From: Saliphagus infecundisoli
Lineage (GTDB): Archaea > Halobacteriota > Halobacteria > Halobacteriales > Natrialbaceae
Assembly: GCF_020177375.1 (NCBI RefSeq)
Contig: NZ_JAIWHV010000001.1
Coordinates: forward strand, 558,001 to 622,000
Direction: 5' to 3'
Length of the DNA: 64,000 nt
The notes beneath the pieces were generated by a model. The model was not told the DNA's origin. It saw only the letters and a program-made list of their open reading frames with translations, and made no database searches. Position 1 is the stretch's first letter. Each line of letters begins with the position of its first letter. The position numbers and the translations under genes are program-made. Positions 50,646 to 58,230 of this stretch are shown piece after piece.

Positions 50646-51371
50646 ATGATCTCGCTCGACGAGGCGGTGACCGCGCGTCTGGAGTCCCACGGCGCGCGCT
50701 TCGAGGTGCTGGTGGATCCCGACGCGGCGCTGTCGATCAGACGCGGGGAGTTCGAGGGCGACTTGGAGGAGGTGATCGCCGCCGAGGACGTCTTCGAGGA
50801 CGCTTCCCGGGGGGATCGCCCCGCCGAGAGCGACCTCGAGGACGTGTTCGGAACGACCGAACCCCTCGAGGTGATCCCCCAAGTGATCCGCGAGGGCGAG
50901 ATCCAGATCACGGCCGAGCAGCGCCGGGAGATGCAAGAACAGAAGCGCCGCCAGCTGATCGACCGGATCGCCCGGAACGCGGTCAACCCCCAGATGGACA
51001 ACGCGCCCCATCCCCCGGAGCGCATCGAGAACGCCCTGGAGGAGGCGGGGTTTACGGTCGATCCGATGGAGCCCGTCGAGAACCAGGTCGACGATGCTCT
51101 GGACGACCTCCGCCCGCTCATCCCGATCCGGTTCGAGGAGGTGACGGTCGCGGTTCAGATCCCCGCCGAGTACGCAGGTAGTGCCCAGGCGAAGATCCGC
51201 CAGTACGGCGACCTAGAGCGCGAGGAGTGGCAGCCCGACGGCTCCTGGATCGGCGTCGTCACCTTCCCGGCGGGCCTCCAGAACGACTTCTACGACGTGG
51301 TCAACGAGAACACCAGCGGCGAGGCCGAGACCCAACTCGTCAGCGACAAAGACGAGTTGAGTACCCGGTAA
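50646..51371 (+). CDS. Ribosome assembly factor SBDS
   Basis: A 241-residue SBDS protein: N-terminal domain ISLDEAVTARLESHGARFEVLVDPDAAL, ASRGDRPAESDLEDVFGTTEPLEVIPQVIREGEIQITAEQRREMQEQKRRQLIDRIARNAVNPQ is the diagnostic middle, and the C-terminal ferredoxin-like domain follows. It helps release the anti-association factor aIF6 from the large ribosomal subunit. A CTTTTAGG box at 50614-50621 suggests its own promoter 24 bases before the start. In other archaea exosome genes come next; here a glutaredoxin follows. Confidence 0.95.
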   Translation: MISLDEAVTARLESHGARFEVLVDPDAALSIRRGEFEGDLEEVIAAEDVFEDASRGDRPAESDLEDVFGTTEPLEVIPQVIREGEIQITAEQRREMQEQKRRQLIDRIARNAVNPQMDNAPHPPERIENALEEAGFTVDPMEPVENQVDDALDDLRPLIPIRFEEVTVAVQIPAEYAGSAQAKIRQYGDLEREEWQPDGSWIGVVTFPAGLQNDFYDVVNENTSGEAETQLVSDKDELSTR

Positions 51372-51411
51372 GGGCGCAAGGACTATCCGGATCACTCCCG
51401 TATTGGAAGGC

Positions 51412-51750
51412 ATGACGTTCCAACCGAACGCCGGCCTCGACCAGTCGGAGGTCGACGATCGCGTCGAGCGTGCGATCGAGGAGAACGAGGTCGTCCTCTT
51501 CATGAAGGGCTCTCCAATGATGCCCCAGTGTGGCTACTCCCAGCGCGCCTTAGAGCTCATCGGGAGCCACCGCGAGGAGTACGAGACGGTGGATACCCTC
51601 GAATCCCTCGAGGAGTACCGGGCTGCCCTCTCCGAACACAGCGGCTGGGAGACGATCCCCCAGACGTACGTCGACGGCGAGTTCGTCGGCGGCAGCGACG
51701 TCTTAGCGGAGCTCGACGAACGCGGCGAGCTGGCGGAGACCCTCGGGTGA
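51412..51750 (+). CDS. Monothiol glutaredoxin family protein (Grx4-like)
   Basis: A 112-residue protein. RVERAIEENEVVLFMKGSPMMPQCGYSQRALELIG has the monothiol active-site CGYS (CGFS in most Grx4 proteins). WETIPQTYVDGEFVGGSDVLAEL completes the thioredoxin fold. Family members handle Fe-S clusters; haloarchaea use gamma-glutamylcysteine instead of glutathione, so its thiol partner may differ. The ATG at 51412 is chosen over a TTG three codons upstream. Same orientation as SBDS, 40 bases apart. Confidence 0.92.
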   Translation: MTFQPNAGLDQSEVDDRVERAIEENEVVLFMKGSPMMPQCGYSQRALELIGSHREEYETVDTLESLEEYRAALSEHSGWETIPQTYVDGEFVGGSDVLAELDERGELAETLG

Positions 51751-51813
51751 CCGCTTTCCGGGCCGACACGCAGGACCGATCGGTCCGGAACCCAATAGCA
51801 GGTCATATAAATC

Positions 51814-51821
51814 ACGCACGC
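51814..51821 (+). promoter_or_regulatory. TATA box of the 51859 gene
   Basis: CATATAAA is a textbook archaeal TATA element 38 bases before the ATG at 51859; transcription would start about 15 bases before the gene. Confidence 0.6.
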
Positions 51822-51858
51822 GTACTACCCCCCAAGGCTGCCGACACCTCCCCCCATC

Positions 51859-52434
51859 ATGTCAACTGAGGAATCCGGCCACGTGTATCGGCTCCACTCG
51901 ACGCTCGAGTTGCCACTAGAAGAGCTCCACGAACACTTCGAGGACGCCTCGTTGCCTCCGGCGATCACCGACGTCGAGATCACCCGCCGGAACAACACGC
52001 TGATCCTGAAGGCGGTCTCCGACGACGAGACGGTCAGCAAGTACACGCCATCGGCCCAGCTCAAGGCCAGCGTCACCGAGAACCGGGTCTACGAGGAGGA
52101 CCCCGACGAGCGGCGCAACTCCTTTCGGTGGGACGAGGAAGAAGAGGAGATCGAGTCCGAACTCGTCGAGTTCGCCGCGTTCAAGGGCGACCGCGAGACC
52201 GTCCTCCAGAACTCCCTGTTGCAGTACGAGATGTTCCGCGTCCTCTGTGGGATCGCAGAGGAGTGCGAGAAGGGAACGCTGACCGCGATCTCCGAGCGCG
52301 ACGGCGACTTAGAGGCGACCCGGATCGTCGACGGCGAGGTCCGCCCCGCCGACGTCGAGGTCGTCGAGGGCCCACGCGACCGGGGTTCCTCCCAGAACGG
52401 CGTCGACTGGCGGGACAACAAGTTCATCAGTTGA
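51859..52434 (+). CDS. Conserved haloarchaeal protein (possibly DUF7110), unknown
   Basis: A 191-residue acidic protein. HVYRLHSTLELPLEELHEHFEDASLPPAITDVEITRRNNTLILKAV is a likely beta-alpha-beta fold. FAAFKGDRETVLQNSLLQYEMFRVLCGIAEECEKGTLTAI is helical. It ends RGSSQNGVDWRDNKFIS, a C-terminus I recall from haloarchaeal proteins of unknown function (DUF7110). No enzymatic signature. The strong TATA box suggests good expression. Confidence 0.72.
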   Translation: MSTEESGHVYRLHSTLELPLEELHEHFEDASLPPAITDVEITRRNNTLILKAVSDDETVSKYTPSAQLKASVTENRVYEEDPDERRNSFRWDEEEEEIESELVEFAAFKGDRETVLQNSLLQYEMFRVLCGIAEECEKGTLTAISERDGDLEATRIVDGEVRPADVEVVEGPRDRGSSQNGVDWRDNKFIS

Positions 52435-52524
52435 TTCCGGTCTCCTCGCGGTTCGTGGGACGTGGCCCTCTCGAGTGATTCCCACCCCACGGATTTAGGG
52501 TCCAACACGGGGTACGGTAGTCGT

Positions 52525-52800
52525 ATGCCGGAGCCAGAGCTACCGATGTTGCCCGACGGCACCACGCTCAGATGGACGTACCTCGAGCGCGGACCCTACG
52601 CGGACGTCGTGATCTTCGCGACCGTCGAGGACGGACGGATCCAGTTTCAGGGCGACTCCCGGAGCCCCTCGGGGGCGACCCGCGAGTTCGACCAACTGAT
52701 CCGGGGCGAGGAGGGCTACACATGGGACTACCCCTGGGAGGAGTGGGAGTGGCACACCGGAACCGAGTGGGTCCCGATCTCGCGGCTAACGGAGGAGTGA
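52525..52800 (+). CDS. Small acidic protein, unknown
   Basis: A 91-residue protein with a beta-rich middle (TTLRWTYLERGPYADVVIFATVEDGRIQF) and a Trp-rich end (GYTWDYPWEEWEWHTGTEWVP). The Trp/Tyr/Glu-rich tail is unusual. ATG 52525 follows a GC-rich spacer; the open frame extends further, but the residues there look non-coding. No family recognised. Confidence 0.62.
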   Translation: MPEPELPMLPDGTTLRWTYLERGPYADVVIFATVEDGRIQFQGDSRSPSGATREFDQLIRGEEGYTWDYPWEEWEWHTGTEWVPISRLTEE

Positions 52801-52846
52801 ACAGGGTCCTTGGCCGGGCAACCCCAACTCGCGCTCGGGCGTCCCT

Positions 52847-53245
52847 TCAGCCGAGCGGAACCTCGACCTCGAGTTCGACCAGCAACGCCTCGGTGGGAAG
52901 GCCGTCGACCCCGAGGACGGTGTGACACGGGTACGGTTCAGCCAGAAAGACCTCGCGGTAGACGGCGTGGAACGGCTCGTAGGTTCGCCTGACGTCGACG
53001 AGGTAGCTCGTCAGCTTGATGACGTCGTCGAGGCCGTAGCCGGAGCCGACGTCAGCGAGGAGGGTTTCGACGTTCGCAAAGGCCTGGCGGCTCTGGGAGG
53101 CGACGTCGTCGCCGGCGGGCTCCCCGTCGGCGGTAACCCCGACCTGACCGGAGACGTACAGCCGCCCGTCGGCGACCGTCGCGGGCGTGAAGTGGTGGGG
53201 TCTGGAGTCGGCGAGCCCGTCGGGGTGGATCTCGGTACGGTCCAT
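52847..53245 (-). CDS. RidA family protein (YjgF/YER057c/UK114)
   Basis: A 132-residue RidA protein. RLYVSGQVGVTADGEPAGDDVASQSRQAFANVETLLADVGSG, DVIKLTSYLVDVRRTYEPFHAVYREVF and CHTVLGVDGLPTEALLVELEVEV are family blocks. Classic RidA enzymes deaminate reactive enamine/imine intermediates and need an Arg in CxRxxxxV; here the matching segment reads TVLGVDGLPTEALL with no such Arg, so this may be a member without imine deaminase activity. ATG 53245 matches the family start. Confidence 0.85.
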   Translation of the reverse strand: MDRTEIHPDGLADSRPHHFTPATVADGRLYVSGQVGVTADGEPAGDDVASQSRQAFANVETLLADVGSGYGLDDVIKLTSYLVDVRRTYEPFHAVYREVFLAEPYPCHTVLGVDGLPTEALLVELEVEVPLG

Positions 53246-53326
53246 GGAGGTCCCTCGTGGCGCCGTTCGATAACCGTTCGGTCGGACCGACAGGTTCTTA
53301 CTCGACTCGCGGGTACGCCGGAGTGC

Positions 53327-53411
53327 GCGCGGGTAGCCAAGCCAGGCCAACGGCGCAGCGCTTAGGACGCTGTCCCGTAGGGGTCCGCCGGTTCGAATCC
53401 GGTCCCGCGCA
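53327..53411 (+). tRNA. tRNA-Leu (anticodon TAG)
   Basis: Acceptor arms GCGCGGG and CCCGCGC pair, with discriminator A. The anticodon arm CAGCG-CTTAGGA-CGCTG has anticodon TAG (codon CTA). A long variable arm (type II tRNA) is present, consistent with leucine. The T arm is CCGGTTCGAATCCGG. A TATA-like TTCTTACTC lies about 30 bases upstream. Its 3' end is repeated downstream (see the repeat entry). Confidence 0.95.
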
Positions 53412-53648
53412 TACTTCTCCGGGCATCTCCGCGAGGAGAAGCATCGTGAGGAGGATTCGAATCAGGGAGTGGCGCGAATGACGTGAGCAGAACGACCGTG
53501 GTTCGAATCCGGTCCCGCGCATACTGCCTCGAATGCCCATGAGAGGTATGTATGCGCAATGATCGGAGAGATCCCTGCGAGTCACAGCCCGGAAGCGCAG
53601 CGAAGCGAGCACGTCTTCGCGTGTGGTTCGAATCCGTTCTCGCGCATA
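53390..53648 (+). repeat. Repeated tRNA-Leu 3' ends, likely integration attachment scars
   Basis: The 26 bases covering the T arm, acceptor end and first bases after tRNA-Leu (53390-53415) recur identically at 53500-53525, and a 24-base copy with two mismatches is at 53625-53648. A more decayed copy (GATTCGAATCAGG...) is at about 53453-53479. The spacing is about 110 and 125 bases. No integrase gene is nearby. This is the pattern left when elements insert at the tRNA 3' end and are lost. The rest of 53412-53744 has no supported gene. Confidence 0.8.
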
Positions 53649-53744
53649 GTTCCCCGAGCCTCTCCGAGAACTCACACGAAGAGTTATCCGTGGCGGTGCA
53701 GACTACCCGTCTGTCTTCACACGTGTGATGTGGGGGCAGTCATC

Positions 53745-54824
53745 ATGGAACTTACACGGCAGACCCGCCGGCGGGTCCTGCAGACCGCCGGCGTCGCGAT
53801 CGGCAGCGGTATCGTGATGGGGACGGCGAGCGCGGACCACGAGGAGACGTGGATCTTCCAAGCCGAGTTGACGGGGGAGGCGGAAACCCACGACGTCGAG
53901 ACGACCGCGAGCGGCCACGCGACCTTCGAGATCCCGCCCGACGACCACCGGATCCACTACTCGATCGACGCCGAGTGGCTCTGTCACGCCACCCAGGCCC
54001 ACATCCACCTCGGCGAGGTGGACGAGGACGGCCCGGTCGTCGTCTGGCTCTATCCCGAGGAGGCTCAGGAACCAGAACCGATCGAGGGTCGCTTCGACGG
54101 CACCCTCGCCGAGGGCACTTTCACCGCCGACGACCTCGTCGGGCCACTCGAGGGCGCCGACGCAGACGAAATCGTCACGGCGCTGATCGAGGAAAACGCC
54201 TACGTTAACGTCCATACCGAGGCCTATCCCGCCGGAGAGATCCGGGGTCAGATCCGCCCCGACGCCGACACCGAGGATGCGATCACGGAAGCCAGGGGCG
54301 GGGAGAACCAAGAGGGGGAGGAGGCGGGTGAAGGCGAAGGCTCCGGGGACGAGGACGGGGGAATAGATGATCAAGACGAGGTCGTGACCGACGCCGCGGA
54401 CGCCGACCTCTCGCTCGGAGCGATCAACGTTGCCGACAAGGGCGACGACGAGTTCGCCGGGCTGTTCGTCATGATCGAAAACGACGGCGACGCCGCTATC
54501 GATTTCACGGGCTGGACGATGCGGGACCGGCGCGAGGACGGGGTGGTGGGTTCTCCTGACGGGCCATCGCCGTTTCGCTTCCCGGACGGATTCACGCTGG
54601 ACGCCGGCGAATTCGTCCGGATCCATACCGGCGGCGACGAGAGCCAGGACAGGGACGACACGCTCCACTGGGGGCTCCGGACCCAGGTCTGGGACGAGAC
54701 CGGAGACACCGTGATCGTTGAGGACGCCGAAGGCGACGTGGCCCTCGAAGAATCCTACGACAACGGAGATCGGAGGGCCACAACGCGCAGGTTCGTCAGC
54801 CGGCGCTCCTCGCAGTTCATCTAA
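53745..54824 (+). CDS. TAT-secreted protein with CHRD and lamin-tail domains
   Basis: A 359-residue exported protein. The first ~30 residues are a TAT signal (RQTRRRVLQTAGVAIGSGIVMGTASA). Residues ~35-170 form a CHRD domain (FQAELTGEAETHDVETTASGHATFEI, AHIHLGEVDEDGPVVVWLY, AYVNVHTEAYPAGEIRGQI). An acidic linker follows, then a lamin-tail domain at ~225-345 (LFVMIENDGDAAIDFTGWTMRDR, GEFVRIHTGGDESQ, HWGLRTQVWDETGDTVIV). The final 17 residues turn abruptly basic (RRATTRRFVSRRSSQFI), which may be a frameshifted end. A surface or matrix role is likely. Confidence 0.82.
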   Translation: MELTRQTRRRVLQTAGVAIGSGIVMGTASADHEETWIFQAELTGEAETHDVETTASGHATFEIPPDDHRIHYSIDAEWLCHATQAHIHLGEVDEDGPVVVWLYPEEAQEPEPIEGRFDGTLAEGTFTADDLVGPLEGADADEIVTALIEENAYVNVHTEAYPAGEIRGQIRPDADTEDAITEARGGENQEGEEAGEGEGSGDEDGGIDDQDEVVTDAADADLSLGAINVADKGDDEFAGLFVMIENDGDAAIDFTGWTMRDRREDGVVGSPDGPSPFRFPDGFTLDAGEFVRIHTGGDESQDRDDTLHWGLRTQVWDETGDTVIVEDAEGDVALEESYDNGDRRATTRRFVSRRSSQFI

Positions 54825-55172
54825 GGCCTACCCCGTTCTTTTCGGCGTTCTGTAACCTCCGGATCGGGCGTCGTTCGCCGGAACGACGAACCTTCGATTT
54901 CGCGCCGCCTGCTCGCGTGTCACACCCGTTCGCGCTGATCGGGGGCCACTGAATCAACGAGAGACGCACCGTGCGAACATCGCGCTTGCTCCGTCTTCGG
55001 ACGGTGAAACCGCGCGAAGGTCTGCGAACCCTTCGGTTTTGCCCTACTCGAGTCAACCAAATCTCCTTTCAGTCCGTCAGGACAGCGTCTGCATCGCCGG
55101 CGAGAATCCGGTTTTCAAAGGCGGGAGTTCGCTTGCCATCGCCCTTTTCACTCCGTCGAGCCAATCCCTATC
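54825..55172. other. Intergenic region with a perfect hairpin
   Basis: 348 bases with no supported gene. An 8-bp perfect hairpin CGTCGTTC(GCCG)GAACGACG lies at 54869-54888, about 45 bases after the CHRD gene, possibly involved in 3' end formation. The remainder has no clear RNA or repeat. Confidence 0.45.
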
Positions 55173-55484
55173 ATGGACCTCATCGACACCGACGAGGCCG
55201 AGGGCTTTTTCACCGTGGTCGGGGGCACCGAGCGCTCGGACGCGGCGACGATGATCTTGGAGTCCGGCCAGTCCACGGGCGGGCCATCGAACCGCCACCC
55301 CGACAGCGATCAGTGGCTCTACGTCAAATCCGGGGTGGGGGAGGTGACCCTTGAGGGCGAGACCCACGAGATCGGACCGGGCGACCTCTTCCTGATCGAG
55401 GCCGGAGAGACCCACGAGATCGCAAACGGCGGCGAGGACGACCTCGAGACGGTGAGCGTCTATGCGCCCGCGGAATACACCTAA
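55173..55484 (+). CDS. Cupin-domain protein
   Basis: A 103-residue single cupin barrel. The metal motifs are partly seen: NRHPDSDQWLYVKSGVGEVTLEGETHEIGPGDLFLIEAGETHEI (first G-x-H-x-H-like motif degenerate, second H intact). Small cupins bind metals or small ligands. Function unknown. It overlaps the fttA stop by four bases (convergent). Confidence 0.88.
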   Translation: MDLIDTDEAEGFFTVVGGTERSDAATMILESGQSTGGPSNRHPDSDQWLYVKSGVGEVTLEGETHEIGPGDLFLIEAGETHEIANGGEDDLETVSVYAPAEYT

Positions 55485-57388
55485 AGGAAGCGAAAGGTTT
55501 CCAGGTTCTTCGGCGCGAACGTCCGCACGTTGTGGTCGTGGTAGAGTCCCGAGGAGAGGTCCTGGACCGAGCGTTCGTCGCCGTGGACACAGAGGACCTT
55601 CTCGGGGCGGGGGCTCATCGTCTTGACGTAGTTCTCGAGGCCGGCGCGGTCGGCGTGGCCCGAGAAGCCGTCGACGGTCTCGACGTCCATGTTCACGGAG
55701 ACGGTGTCCCGGCCGTCGCCGACGGCGACGTCCCGCCGGCCGTTCTGGATGCGCCGGCCGAGCGTGCCCTGGGCCTGGTAGCCGACGAACAGCAGCGTCG
55801 AGTCCGAGTCCGGGCCGAGCAACTCGAGCCAGGACATGACCGGGCCGCCGGTCATCATTCCCGATGTCGAGAGGACGATGGCGGGGTCGCCGTCGGCGAC
55901 CTCCTGGCGTTCCTCGCCGCTCTCGATGTGGTTGAACTCGTCGGCGAGGAAGGGGTTGTCCTCGCCGTGGAAGATCCGGCTACGGAGGTCGTCCCGGAGG
56001 TATTCGGGATAGGTGGTGTGGATTGCGGTCGCCTCCCAGATCATCCCGTCCAAGTGGACGGGCATCGAGGGGATCTCGCCCTCGCGCATCGCCTCCTCGA
56101 TGACGAGCATGATCTCCTGGGAGCGGCCCACGGCGAACGCGGGGATCAGGACCTTCCCGCCCTTCTCGTGGGCCTCCCGGATGAGTCGCTTGAGCTTGCG
56201 TTCGGAGTCGTCCTGGTCGGTCTGGTAGTCGTTTCGCCCGCCGTAGGTCGATTCCATCACGAGCGTCTCCACTCTGGGAAAGTCGTTGACCGCGCCGTCG
56301 AACAGCCGGGTGTCGCCGTAGTGGATGTCGCCGGTGAAGGCGACGTTGTAGAGGCCGTCGCCGACGTGGAAGTGGGCGACCGACGAACCGAGGATGTGGC
56401 CGGCGTTGTGCAGCGTGAGTTTGACGTCGGGTGCGATGTCGGTGACGTCGCCGTACTCGAGGGGGATCGTATGCTTGATCGCCTCCCGGACCATCGCCGA
56501 CTCGTACGGTGGGGTCCGGCCCTCCTTGGCGGCGACGTCTAAGTAGTCGAGGGTGAGCAGACCCATCAGGTCCCGCGTCGGCTCGGTGGTGTAGATCGGG
56601 CCGTCGTAGCCGTACTTGAACAGGAGCGGGATCAGTGCGGAGTGATCGAGGTGGGCGTGGGTGAGCACGACCGCGTCGATGTTCTGGGGACCGGCGCCCA
56701 GGGCCTCGGGGGCCTGGAGGTAGGGGACCTCGCCCTCCGCGCCGGGTTTGTCGCCACAGTCGACGAGCACGCGGGTTTCCGGCGTCGAGAGGATGAACGA
56801 GGCCCGGCCCACCTCGCGACAACACCCCAGGGTCGTGATCCGGACGTATTCGTCGTCGGACATCTCCTCGCGGTGGATCTGGCGCCCGACTCGCTCTAGG
56901 ATCTCTCGGCGTTCCTCGCGTTCCTGTTTGAGGAAGTTCCGGACGTTGGTGACCGTCGAGGACTCGATGGGCGGGGTCCGCACCACTTCGGGGGTCCACC
57001 CCACCGTTTTCGTGATCTCTCTGAGGGTCGCGCCGCCGCGCCCGATGACCATCCCCGGCTTCTGGGCCTCGATGACGACCTCGCCGGTGTCGGCGTGGAA
57101 GTCGAGGTCGGTGACGCCCGCTTCCTCGGGGACGACGTCCATGATCTCCTCGCGGGCCCGCTCTGGCTGGGAGAGCACGCTCGGGTCGGGCCGCACGGTG
57201 ATCCGTTTCCGGAGCCGGCTCGCCAGGCCGCGCACGAGGTCGTCCTCCTGGGCGAACCGCTTTGGATCCCGGGTGTAGACGACCAGCTCGGGGCCCTCGT
57301 AGGCGACCGATGTGACCGAGACGCCGGCGGGGAGTTCGTCGGTGATCGTTGCTTCCAGTTCGTCGAGTTGCTGCTCTACAGTACTCAT
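55481..57388 (-). CDS. fttA: aCPSF1/FttA, beta-CASP ribonuclease and transcription termination factor
   Basis: A 635-residue protein. Two KH domains at ~1-150 include VIGRGGATLREI. The MBL core has LTHAHLDHS (His244, His246, Asp248, His249), and the beta-CASP domain has VLIPAFAVGRSQEIMLVI, MMTGGPVMSWLELL and SGHADR. Archaeal aCPSF1 cleaves nascent RNA at U-rich sites and terminates transcription. The ATG at 57388 gives the canonical start; the frame further upstream is not homologous. It has a spacer of 347 bases before its divergent neighbour. Essential in species tested. Confidence 0.97.
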   Translation of the reverse strand: MSTVEQQLDELEATITDELPAGVSVTSVAYEGPELVVYTRDPKRFAQEDDLVRGLASRLRKRITVRPDPSVLSQPERAREEIMDVVPEEAGVTDLDFHADTGEVVIEAQKPGMVIGRGGATLREITKTVGWTPEVVRTPPIESSTVTNVRNFLKQEREERREILERVGRQIHREEMSDDEYVRITTLGCCREVGRASFILSTPETRVLVDCGDKPGAEGEVPYLQAPEALGAGPQNIDAVVLTHAHLDHSALIPLLFKYGYDGPIYTTEPTRDLMGLLTLDYLDVAAKEGRTPPYESAMVREAIKHTIPLEYGDVTDIAPDVKLTLHNAGHILGSSVAHFHVGDGLYNVAFTGDIHYGDTRLFDGAVNDFPRVETLVMESTYGGRNDYQTDQDDSERKLKRLIREAHEKGGKVLIPAFAVGRSQEIMLVIEEAMREGEIPSMPVHLDGMIWEATAIHTTYPEYLRDDLRSRIFHGEDNPFLADEFNHIESGEERQEVADGDPAIVLSTSGMMTGGPVMSWLELLGPDSDSTLLFVGYQAQGTLGRRIQNGRRDVAVGDGRDTVSVNMDVETVDGFSGHADRAGLENYVKTMSPRPEKVLCVHGDERSVQDLSSGLYHDHNVRTFAPKNLETFRFL

Positions 57389-57735
57389 AGTCGACAGAGG
57401 GTCGTCGGCGTCCGCGTCCACGGCGTCCCGGCATCCATCCCGGATCCGACCGGTGTGGCCCGATCGATCGGGTGGGAGACGCGTCGGGACGGGGTCCGGG
57501 AGGAGGGCCACGGCTCGCACGCCTCGCCCGTGGAGGGCCGGGCCCGTGCCGTGAACCGTCTGCTATCCCGAATCATCGTGACAGTAGTCCGTGGTATCAT
57601 CGACGGGCGCGCACGTATGGCCGCACCCGTCTCGGGCGGGACGATTTTCGGAGAGAACCCGCTTGGACGTAGGTAGTTGCCGGTGCATATAAAAGCCTTC
57701 GCAAACCCCAGAACCCCGGGCGTCGAAGGGGACGT
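57389..57735. promoter_or_regulatory. fttA / 57736 divergent region, TATA box and possible long fttA leader
   Basis: The best promoter element in this 347-base spacer is ATATAAAA at 57687-57694, 42 bases before the 57736 gene. Read on the minus strand it is TTTTATAT, so it could also serve fttA, giving a leader of about 270 bases. No small gene is supported in between. I see no strong hairpin. Confidence 0.45.
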
Positions 57736-58230
57736 ATGGACCCACGCCTCGAGCTTACCCCCGCCCGGGTCGCCGCCGAACGCAATCGGATCCGCGACCG
57801 CGGCGAGCGCGTCGTCCCCCTCATCAACGACGTTCGCGGGGAACTCGGCGAGCGGTTCGGGATCGACGTCGCGCCGGTCGACCGGGCGGCCTACCGCGAG
57901 GAGGTCGACGCGGTGTTCGCCGACGGCGATCTCGCGGTCAACGTCGCCGCTCTCGCCTCTCTCCTCCGCGGACTCGACGTGGAGGGTGATTATCCCGGCT
58001 TCGTCGTCGACGAGCTGCTCGGCCGGGAGCTCGCGGCGACGATCGCGGGAACCCAGCCCCTGCGGACGCTCGGCGAGGCGACCTTCCACTACGCCGATAT
58101 CCACGTCCACGGCTCGCCCGGTGAGGCGGCCGGCGTCGACGACCTCGAGGCCGCACTGGCGGCCGGCTTCGGCGAGCGGCTGTCGGGTTGGAGGTGGCCC
58201 GACGAGGAGAGTCCGTTCGCAGTGGAGTGA
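57736..58230 (+). CDS. Conserved-looking haloarchaeal protein, unknown
   Basis: A 164-residue soluble acidic protein, mostly helical: LELTPARVAAERNRIRDRGERVVPLINDVRGELGERFGID, then DGDLAVNVAALASLLRGLDVEGDYPGFVVDELLGREL and a beta-like part (FHYADIHVHGSPGE). No known motif is visible. The start follows the TATA box by the usual distance. Its stop abuts the convergent lipoprotein gene at 58231. Confidence 0.68.
   Translation: MDPRLELTPARVAAERNRIRDRGERVVPLINDVRGELGERFGIDVAPVDRAAYREEVDAVFADGDLAVNVAALASLLRGLDVEGDYPGFVVDELLGRELAATIAGTQPLRTLGEATFHYADIHVHGSPGEAAGVDDLEAALAAGFGERLSGWRWPDEESPFAVE

Noticed and set aside
53298-53675. Minus-strand frame with repeated MRGTGFEP phrases
   Set aside because: These words arise from translating the tRNA-Leu 3' end and its copies; a familiar annotation artefact.
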